Assembly (NCBI GenBank): GCA_017545095.1
Contig: JAFYCU010000250.1
Location: forward strand, 1-5,030
DNA from: Muribaculaceae bacterium
GTDB lineage: Bacteria > Bacteroidota > Bacteroidia > Bacteroidales > Muribaculaceae
Reading direction: 5' to 3'
Length of the DNA: 5,030 nt
The notes under the pieces are model-generated. The model was not told the DNA's origin. It searched no databases and saw only the letters and a program-made list of their open reading frames with translations. The position numbers and the translations under genes are program-made. Every line of letters starts with the position of its first letter. The stretch's first letter is position 1. This document shows positions 1 through 5,030 of this stretch, piece by piece.

Positions 1-2014
1 CGGTGCGGTGCATCTCGCGCCGGGTGTTCATCCACCGCTGTGGGTGCCAGGTGTGGGAGAGGGTGACGATGGGTGCATCCATGTTGATGGGAATGCGGCA
101 GGAGCGCGTTTGGTAGAATTTCTCGCCGGGAGCGAAGCGCAGTGTGGCTTGGAAGCCGGCCTGTGTGAAATGCTGCAAAGCGGTGCCGTCGTTTTGCCGC
201 ATCGGCAGCAGTCGCGAAGCCTCGTGCACCGAGTGCTCCATGCCCACGGCTATGGAGAAATGGTTGGCCCATTCGCGCTTCCACTCCAGTTCGGTGCGGC
301 GCAGATAGAGCATCTTGTCGTCGCTTTGCCGCTTGAGGATCAAAAACACGTTGTCGGCGTTGGTGTAGAGGTAATGTTGGCCGAGACGGTTCACATCGTA
401 GCGGTGCATGAGCCGCAGACTGTGGATGGGGAACTCCTTGTCGAGATGTTGTTTTGGAGTGAACGAGTACTCCAGCTGTCCCATGTATTTGAGTCGTTGG
501 TCGCGTGTGCCATAGGCCACGTAGGTGCGCGCAAACCAGTGGCGGCTCAGGTTGACGGTAGTCATGCCGCCCAGACGCAACCTCACCCCCTCGAGAGGGT
601 TGCCGCTGATGGTGGTGTTGATGGGACCGAAATCCCATCGGCTGGGATTGCCCGTGGGCACGTAGCCCTTGACCAGGGCCATCAGCACCTTCTCGCCCCA
701 GTAAAATAACTTCGACTCTCGCAGACGTGCAAACATCTGGCGCATGGAGTTGCCGTCGGTGCGTTGCGGGGTGGGGCGGTGGTCGGCCCAGAACTCGTCG
801 GGCATGTGGTCGGCCCCGGGAGTCACCGTGTGTTCTTCGGGTTGGTTGAAGATGCTCATGTCGTCGGGAGCGGTGAGCCGATGCGATGTATAGGCCGTCT
901 CTCGCCGCGCAAACATGCCGGGAGTGCCTGCCACCAGACGGAACTCCACCTCCATGTTGTCGCGTGTTTTGAGCCGTGTGCCATCGGGGGCGCGCAGGTA
1001 GTCCTGCTCTATCGTCAAATGCTCCACATAGTTCAGGTTGATGCGCTGCGGCACACTCATCCTCACCTTTTTTATAAATAAGGTAGTGTCGCCCAGGGCC
1101 ACATACAGTCGGCCCGTGAAGCCAAAAGTTTCGGGCACACGCGGTGCAAAGCTCAGCTCGATGCACTCCGTGCCGTTAACGTTCACGGTGTCGGTGAGGT
1201 AGTATTTGTAAAAGTCTGGACCTATGGTCGACAGGGGGCTTACGAATCGGTTGGAGAGCAAGGTGATGTCGCTACCATAGATGTCCACCTCGCGGAAGAT
1301 GTCCTCCAGATAGGTCTGCACACTCGTTTGGTCGAACCCCTCGTCGAGTCCTCCGTCGCGCTGAGCCACCACCACCTCGCGGTGGCAAGCCGGCGAGCGG
1401 CGATAGAATTGCTTCGACACCTGCTCGCGCATCGACACCGGGAGCACGCGCTTGCCGGTGATGCACGATGTGTCGGCATACTCGGCCAGATAGCCAAACT
1501 GCCGCAACGACTTGTTGTTGATGGCAATCTCGTCGAGGTTGTTGAAGCCATAGGCGATGCGCTGATAGCGGTCGTAGCTGTAGAAGTCCTTCCTCATCGG
1601 GTCGTAGTCGTGCATGCCTCGTCGCAGGCGCGTGGCCAGCTCCACGGCGGGGTTGTTGCGCTTGGAGTATTTCTCCTTGGAGCGTTGCACCAGCACCTCG
1701 TCGAGCTCTTTGGGTGCCGCGTGCAGGTCGACCACCAGCACCGTCTGCCCCGGTTTCAGGGTCACGTCCTGCGTCTGATAGCCCATGGCGGTGAAGCGCA
1801 GCGCCGAGGCCGACACATCGGTGTCGATGGTGAACCCGCCCTGCTCGCTGGTAATCACCCCCAAGGTGCCGCCTGGCAGCGTCACCGCCACGCCGGGCAC
1901 CGGCTCGCGGGTGTCGGCATCGCGCACGTAGCCCACGATGTGCGTGCCCGTGTGCTGCCCGGCGGCGCTCAGCGCAATGGCCAGCAGGAAGATGTAGGTG
2001 ACGATTCGGAGCAT
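1..2014 (-). CDS. DUF5686 family outer-membrane-type protein with carboxypeptidase-regulatory-like domain (3' end outside window)
   Basis: This reads without a stop for about 671 codons from the ATG at 2014 to the left edge, so the C-terminus is missing; the family is usually about 800 or more residues. The N-terminus (MLRIVTYIFLLAIALSAAGQ) is a typical Sec signal peptide with likely cleavage around residues 18-20. Residues ~26-100 form a carboxypeptidase-D regulatory-like beta-sandwich (IVGYVRDADTREPVPGVAV, then the GF-I, AMGYQT and L-P-ELDEVLV pattern), as found at the front of many Bacteroidetes envelope proteins. From ~residue 125 the sequence matches DUF5686 (DYDPMRKDFYSYDRYQ; later GPINTTISGNPLEGVRLRLGG), and the region after ~465 alternates polar and hydrophobic residues with many aromatics, as in a beta-barrel. 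Its molecular function is unknown; outer-membrane location is inferred from the family. The start is fixed by an in-frame TAA four codons upstream (2024-2026), and there is no Shine-Dalgarno sequence. It may be co-transcribed with umuC, 56 bases upstream. The family call is fairly sure, the function open. Confidence 0.88.
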   Translation of the reverse strand, partial: MLRIVTYIFLLAIALSAAGQHTGTHIVGYVRDADTREPVPGVAVTLPGGTLGVITSEQGGFTIDTDVSASALRFTAMGYQTQDVTLKPGQTVLVVDLHAAPKELDEVLVQRSKEKYSKRNNPAVELATRLRRGMHDYDPMRKDFYSYDRYQRIAYGFNNLDEIAINNKSLRQFGYLAEYADTSCITGKRVLPVSMREQVSKQFYRRSPACHREVVVAQRDGGLDEGFDQTSVQTYLEDIFREVDIYGSDITLLSNRFVSPLSTIGPDFYKYYLTDTVNVNGTECIELSFAPRVPETFGFTGRLYVALGDTTLFIKKVRMSVPQRINLNYVEHLTIEQDYLRAPDGTRLKTRDNMEVEFRLVAGTPGMFARRETAYTSHRLTAPDDMSIFNQPEEHTVTPGADHMPDEFWADHRPTPQRTDGNSMRQMFARLRESKLFYWGEKVLMALVKGYVPTGNPSRWDFGPINTTISGNPLEGVRLRLGGMTTVNLSRHWFARTYVAYGTRDQRLKYMGQLEYSFTPKQHLDKEFPIHSLRLMHRYDVNRLGQHYLYTNADNVFLILKRQSDDKMLYLRRTELEWKREWANHFSIAVGMEHSVHEASRLLPMRQNDGTALQHFTQAGFQATLRFAPGEKFYQTRSCRIPINMDAPIVTLSHTWHPQRWMNTRREMHRT

Positions 2015-2028
2015 TGTTGCGATTTATT

Positions 2029-2058
2029 GGATAACGTGATAACGGATAACGAGATAAC
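2029..2058 (-). repeat. Two tandem 15-bp repeats made of GTTATC units, in the umuC / DUF5686 gap
   Basis: Read on the minus strand, the gap contains GTTATCTCGTTATCC (2058-2044) directly followed by GTTATCACGTTATCC (2043-2029). The copies differ at one base, and each contains two GTTATC hexamers, giving four hexamers at spacings of 8, 7 and 8 bases. A degraded third copy may lie at about 2059-2073, overlapping the umuC stop codon. The array ends 14 bases before the DUF5686 start codon, so it would lie in the 5' leader of that gene. It could be a protein-binding site array, a slippage-prone microsatellite, or a remnant of a dispersed intergenic repeat; the sequence alone does not decide. Confidence 0.7.
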
Positions 2059-2070
2059 AGAATATCGAGA

Positions 2071-3375
2071 TTAAGGCTCAAGAGCCACCTTGATGCCATC
2101 CTCTTCACGGACACGTTGCATCCCTGTGTAGATGCGCATGGTGCGGCTTCCCTGCTGCTTATGGTTGTGCTCGGGCCGCCACTCGCCATCGGGGTTGTCG
2201 GGGGCGAGCGTCACCACCTGTGCGCCATAGTGGCTGTTGATGTTGTCGATGGCTTGCATGAGCAGGCGTTGCCGACCCTGGTCTTGGCGTTCGAACAGGT
2301 TGAGCTGCACGGCGCTGTCGCTGGTGATGTCGCCCAGCAGCACCCCCGCCTTGCGGTAGCCGAAGCCGTCGCGGTAGATGGTGTCGAAAGCCATCATCGC
2401 CTGGCTCACGATGGTCATGGTGGATGCCGACGGCGTGAGCAGCCTCACCTGGCACGAGTTGGCATAGAACGGCACATCCTGCCGGAAACGGTCGCCACGC
2501 ACATACACCGTCACCGTGCCCGCCACCGCCTGCTCGTCGCGCAGACGCTTGGCGCACATCTTGGCGAACACCACCACGGCATCCTGCACCTCGCGCCGCT
2601 TAGTGATCAGGTGGCCAAACGTGCGGGAGTTCATGATCGAGTTGTGGGCCATGGTCACGGGGCTTGGAGCCACGCAGTCCTCGCCGCGCAGCTCGCGCTG
2701 CGTGCGCTCGGTGGTGACGCTGAACAGCGTGCGCACCAGCGACGACGGCATATCCACAAACTGCGCCGCCGTGATCACTCCCCGGTTGTTGAGGGCCTCG
2801 CGCAGCCGTCGTCCGATGCCCCACACGTCGCCCACCGGCGTGCGCCGCAGGATGATGTCGATGGCCTCGGGCCGCATCAGCCAGTACACGCTATCGGTGA
2901 TGCGGCGGTCCTTCTTGGCGATGTGTGACGCTATTTTGGCCAGCGTGCGTGTGGGCGCGAAGCCGATGCTCACGGGCAGGCCCACCCATTTCATGATTTT
3001 CCGCACCAAGCCAGCCAGGAACACGTGGTTACACTCCACGTCGTCGAAGGGCAAGGTGAAAAACGCCTCGTCCACCGAGTACACTTCCAGGTTCTCCACC
3101 TCCGCCCCCATGATGGCCATCACGCGTCGCGAGAGATCGCCATACACTGTGTGTCGTCCCGACAGCACGACCACCGGCTCACGCGTGTGCTCACGGATTT
3201 GGAATGCCGGGCAGCTCATCGGTATGCCCAGTGCCTTCGCCTCGTTGCTGCGCGCAATCACACAGCCGTCGTTGTTCGAAAGCACCACGACAGCCTTGCC
3301 GTTCAGGTCCGGGTTAAACAGACGCTCGCACGACACAAAGAAATTGTTGCAGTCAACCAATCCGTAAGTCATCAT
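2071..3375 (-). CDS. umuC: UmuC-type Y-family translesion DNA polymerase
   Basis: This is the catalytic subunit of a DNA polymerase V-like enzyme that copies past damaged bases in the cytoplasm at low fidelity. The 434 residues are close to E. coli UmuC (422). The palm is intact: metal-binding D8 in the VDCNNFFVSCE motif, and D102-E103 in YSVDEAFF. The conserved finger block NNDGCVIARSNEAKALGIPM spans ~34-53, and SIGFAPTRTLAKIASHIAK ~136-154. A helix-hairpin-helix (VWGIGRRL) lies at 184-191, the little finger begins near SRTFG (250-254), and QLNLF at 357-361 is a classic beta-clamp binding motif. The steric-gate position is F13 (E. coli UmuC has Tyr). The tail after W399 departs from the usual SPxYTT pattern. 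An in-frame TGA directly before the ATG (3378-3376) confines the start to 3375 or the next codon, also Met. No umuD adjoins it within the window. Family assignment is firm; whether it is damage-inducible is not visible. Confidence 0.96.
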   Translation of the reverse strand: MMTYGLVDCNNFFVSCERLFNPDLNGKAVVVLSNNDGCVIARSNEAKALGIPMSCPAFQIREHTREPVVVLSGRHTVYGDLSRRVMAIMGAEVENLEVYSVDEAFFTLPFDDVECNHVFLAGLVRKIMKWVGLPVSIGFAPTRTLAKIASHIAKKDRRITDSVYWLMRPEAIDIILRRTPVGDVWGIGRRLREALNNRGVITAAQFVDMPSSLVRTLFSVTTERTQRELRGEDCVAPSPVTMAHNSIMNSRTFGHLITKRREVQDAVVVFAKMCAKRLRDEQAVAGTVTVYVRGDRFRQDVPFYANSCQVRLLTPSASTMTIVSQAMMAFDTIYRDGFGYRKAGVLLGDITSDSAVQLNLFERQDQGRQRLLMQAIDNINSHYGAQVVTLAPDNPDGEWRPEHNHKQQGSRTMRIYTGMQRVREEDGIKVALEP

Positions 3376-3431
3376 TCACGCAATCAGCGGGTTAAGCCAG
3401 GATTCACGCCCAAGCCGCACATTTCAAACCA

Positions 3432-3439
3432 CAAATTTA
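3432..3439 (-). promoter_or_regulatory. Candidate -7 box of the umuC promoter
   Basis: On the minus strand this reads TAAATTTG, a full match to the Bacteroidetes -7 consensus TAnnTTTG, 56 bases before the umuC start codon, which would give a leader of roughly 50 bases. The expected TTTG at -33 is not present at the normal 19-21 base spacing (the region there is GC-rich), so the promoter would be weak or dependent on an activator. I saw no convincing LexA-type palindrome beside it. Confidence 0.45.
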
Positions 3440-3486
3440 CAACAAAATCCGCACCCGCGAGCAGCGAGACCTCGTTTTTCGAGTTT

Positions 3487-3524
3487 GGTGGGTGGTGAGA
3501 GGTGGGTGGCAGCGGGTGATGGGG
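3487..3524 (+). repeat. G-rich direct repeat with potential to form a G-quadruplex
   Basis: The 9-mer GGTGGGTGG occurs twice, at 3487-3495 and 3501-3509, separated by TGAGA, and is followed by GGG (3514-3516) and GGGG (3521-3524). The plus strand therefore carries four runs of three or more G within 35 bases, with loops of about 11, 7 and 4, and more runs of two. It lies in the divergent spacer, just upstream of the GH109 promoter and outside both coding regions. Four-tract G-quadruplex folding is possible but the first loop is long, so a two-tetrad fold or simple repeat is equally plausible. Confidence 0.5.
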
Positions 3525-3539
3525 CTTTGCACTTATTTC

Positions 3540-3559
3540 TTGCGCGATATTTGGCGCAA
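3540..3559 (+). promoter_or_regulatory. Inverted repeat overlapping the -33 box, candidate operator
   Basis: TTGCGC (3540-3545) and GCGCAA (3554-3559) are a perfect 6-bp inverted repeat around an 8-base AT-rich centre, GATATTTG. The centre holds the TTTG -33 element (3550-3553) of the GH109 promoter. A dimeric regulator bound here would cover the sigma-factor contact. No regulator gene lies in the window, so the partner is unknown. The dyad is seen directly; operator function is inference. Confidence 0.4.
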
Positions 3560-3581
3560 TCGCTTTCTTTTCGTAATTTTG
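3550..3581 (+). promoter_or_regulatory. Bacteroidetes-type promoter of the GH109 gene
   Basis: TTTG at 3550-3553, a 20-base spacer, then TAATTTTG at 3574-3581 match the Bacteroidetes primary sigma factor consensus TTTG-N19-21-TAnnTTTG at every defined base. Transcription would start near 3586-3588, giving a leader of only about 20 bases before the ATG at 3609. That leader is AT-rich and has no Shine-Dalgarno sequence, as is usual in this phylum. Confidence 0.75.
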
Positions 3582-3608
3582 TGGGGTTGTTTTTAAGACC
3601 TTTGAATT

Positions 3609-5030
3609 ATGAGGAAAATGATATTCAATGCACTGTGTTGTGTGCTGCTTTTGCTGCCGGTGAACGTGAGGGCGCAGTTTGACTGGCCTTATTCGATTGA
3701 AAATGGGACTGTCATCACGCAGGTGCCTGAGCGGCCGTCGGGGCAACAGTCGGCTTTGGGGCTGGCGGTGGAGAAGATTCCGGTGGTGAGGGTGGCGTTT
3801 GTGGGTCTGGGCATGCGTGGCCCGGATGCGGTGGAGCGATGGACACATATCCCGGGCATTGAGGTGAAGGCGTTGTGCGACTATGAGTGCGACCGCGCCG
3901 AGGCGTGTCAGGAGATTCTGCGCAAGGCTTCGATGCCTCCGGCCGATGTGTATTTCGGGGAAGATGGATATAAAGCACTGTGTCGGCGCAACGACATTGA
4001 CCTGGTGTATATCGCCACCGACTGGATCCACCACTATCTGGTCGCCACCGAGGCGCTTAACCATGGTCACCATGTGGCTATCGAGGTGCCGTCGGCGTTG
4101 AACCTGAACGAGATTTGGTCGCTCATCAACCTGAGCGAGCGCAAGCGCCTGCATGTGATGATGCTCGAGAACTGCTGCTACGACTTCTTCGAGCTGAACG
4201 CGCTCCACATGGCCCAAGAGGGTCTGCTGGGCGAGGTGATCTACGTTCAAGGCGCCTACCGTCACGAGTTGTCGCCCTATTGGGACGAATACTGGAAACG
4301 CGGCGCCGACGACAAGTTGGGCTGGCGGCTGGATTACAACAGCAAGTTCCGTGGCGACCTCTATCCCACGCATGGGCTGGGTCCCATCGCACAGGTGCTG
4401 GACATCCACCGTGGCGATTGCATGAAGACACTCGTGGCCATGGACACGCGTTCGTTCAACGGCAAGCGATTGGTGGAAGCGCGCACAGGCCGTGCATGCG
4501 ACAACTTCCGCAACGGTGACCACACCACCACGCTCATCTCCACACAGAACGGCAAGGTGATTGAGGTGCACCACAATGTGATGACGCCACAGCCCTACAA
4601 CCGCATGTACCAACTCACCGGCACTCGTGGCTTTGTGAACAAATATCCCGTCGAGGGCTTTGCGCTGGCGAGCGATGTGATGGCTGAAGCCGGGCTGGCT
4701 GCGATGAGCAAGGACTATACCGGCCACTCCTATCTGAGCAAGGATGACACCCAGACCCTCCTGCAATCCTACACCTCACCGCTTATCACGGAATATGGCG
4801 AGCAGGCAAAGGAGGTGGGCGGACACGGAGGAATGGACTTTATTATGGATTCCCGCTTGGTGTATTGCCTGCAAAATGGACTGCCGCTCGACATTGATGT
4901 GTATGACCTGGCCGAGTGGTGCTGTTTGGCCGAGCTGGGCAGCCTCTCGATGGACAACGGCAATATGCCGGTACAAGTGCCCGACTTCACGCGGGGTGAG
5001 TGGAACAAAACCCGTGGATATCGCCACGCA
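3609..5030 (+). CDS. GH109 family glycosidase (NAD-dependent N-acetylgalactosaminidase type), extreme 3' end outside window
   Basis: The 474 codons run open to the right edge. GH109 enzymes, known from alpha-N-acetylgalactosaminidases that remove terminal GalNAc (including the blood group A sugar), use tightly bound NAD in a Gfo/Idh/MocA fold. Visible landmarks: Sec-like signal peptide at 1-22 with likely cleavage at VRA/QF; a short linker; Rossmann VGLGMRG at 65-71; IEVPSA 158-163; MLENCCYDFFEL 185-196; GAYRHEL 215-221; YPTHGLGP 252-259, whose Tyr and His match the conserved residues beside the cofactor in characterised members; TPQPYNR 326-332; GGHGGMDFIM 404-413; and PDFTRGEW 458-465, which lies near the C-terminus in relatives, so few residues are missing. 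An in-frame TGA (3603-3605) precedes the ATG at 3609; Met4 (3618) is an alternative but would drop the basic residues of the signal peptide. The cysteines at 10-11 are too early for a lipobox, and no twin-arginine motif is seen. The family is clear; exact substrate and anomer are not, and a related oxidoreductase activity is less likely. Confidence 0.93.
   Translation, partial: MRKMIFNALCCVLLLLPVNVRAQFDWPYSIENGTVITQVPERPSGQQSALGLAVEKIPVVRVAFVGLGMRGPDAVERWTHIPGIEVKALCDYECDRAEACQEILRKASMPPADVYFGEDGYKALCRRNDIDLVYIATDWIHHYLVATEALNHGHHVAIEVPSALNLNEIWSLINLSERKRLHVMMLENCCYDFFELNALHMAQEGLLGEVIYVQGAYRHELSPYWDEYWKRGADDKLGWRLDYNSKFRGDLYPTHGLGPIAQVLDIHRGDCMKTLVAMDTRSFNGKRLVEARTGRACDNFRNGDHTTTLISTQNGKVIEVHHNVMTPQPYNRMYQLTGTRGFVNKYPVEGFALASDVMAEAGLAAMSKDYTGHSYLSKDDTQTLLQSYTSPLITEYGEQAKEVGGHGGMDFIMDSRLVYCLQNGLPLDIDVYDLAEWCCLAELGSLSMDNGNMPVQVPDFTRGEWNKTRGYRHA

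Noticed and set aside
8..709. A 233-codon plus-strand open frame, with similar ones at 764-1081 and 1328-2074.
   Set aside because: They are antisense to the continuous DUF5686 reading frame and have no recognisable product.
2075..2086. Short dyad GGCTC-N2-GAGCC at the end of umuC, a possible terminator.
   Set aside because: The two-base centre cannot form a normal loop, the remaining stem is short, no T-run follows, and the bases encode the last UmuC residues.
1272..2189. A 305-codon minus-strand open frame overlapping the umuC end and the DUF5686 start.
   Set aside because: It is an out-of-frame reading of two recognisable genes on the same strand and is full of Arg/Ala/Gly runs, with no domain resemblance.
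2116..2928. A 270-codon plus-strand open frame, and a 283-codon one at 2516-3367, opposite umuC.
   Set aside because: Both lie wholly within the well-conserved umuC coding region, overlap each other, and look like reverse-complement translations (His/Val/Ala-rich or Arg/Ser-rich).
3465..3483. CGAG/CTCG/CGAG mini-hairpins with a TTTTT loop in the divergent spacer.
   Set aside because: The stems are only four base pairs, with no U-tract placed for termination and no gene ending here; likely chance.
3384..4766. A 460-codon open frame on the minus strand opposite the GH109 gene.
   Set aside because: It is the antisense of a clearly recognisable GH109 coding sequence and crosses the promoter region. 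Its translation is rich in His, Val and Arg with no family resemblance, as expected from GC-rich codon bias in the real gene.

Overview
The window looks like a piece of a fairly GC-rich member of the Bacteroidales (Bacteroidota). The evidence is a gene family typical of that order (DUF5686 with an N-terminal carboxypeptidase-regulatory-like domain), a GH109-family glycosidase that is abundant in gut Bacteroidales, an almost perfect Bacteroidetes-type promoter (TTTG, 20-base spacer, TAATTTTG), and three gene starts with no Shine-Dalgarno sequence that clearly fixes them. I cannot assign a genus from this sequence. The codons are GC-rich in all three genes and the intergenic DNA is more AT-rich, so nothing here suggests recent foreign DNA.

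There are three protein-coding genes and no gene-less stretch over 300 bases. Positions 1-2014, minus strand: the first ~671 codons of an exported outer-membrane-type DUF5686 protein, whose C-terminus lies beyond the left edge. Positions 2071-3375, minus strand: a complete 434-residue UmuC-type Y-family DNA polymerase with an intact active site and a clamp-binding motif. The 56-base gap to the DUF5686 gene carries two tandem 15-base repeats built from GTTATC units. Positions 3376-3608: a divergent intergenic region with a G-rich direct repeat, a candidate umuC -7 box, and a strong promoter for the right-hand gene, whose -33 box sits inside a perfect 6-bp inverted repeat. Positions 3609-5030, plus strand: 474 codons of a GH109-type NAD-dependent glycosidase with a Sec-like signal peptide, probably lacking only a few C-terminal residues at the right edge.

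The genes do not form an obvious common pathway. umuC and the DUF5686 gene are co-oriented and closely spaced, so read-through is possible, but a translesion polymerase and an envelope protein share no known task. The GH109 gene is transcribed divergently and probably serves scavenging of GalNAc-containing glycans. I found no rRNA, tRNA, CRISPR array, insertion sequence or phage gene, and no convincing sign of an undescribed system. The most useful leads are the apparent operator over the GH109 promoter, a cofactor-dependent GH109 enzyme with no visible twin-arginine signal, and a umuC with no adjacent umuD.
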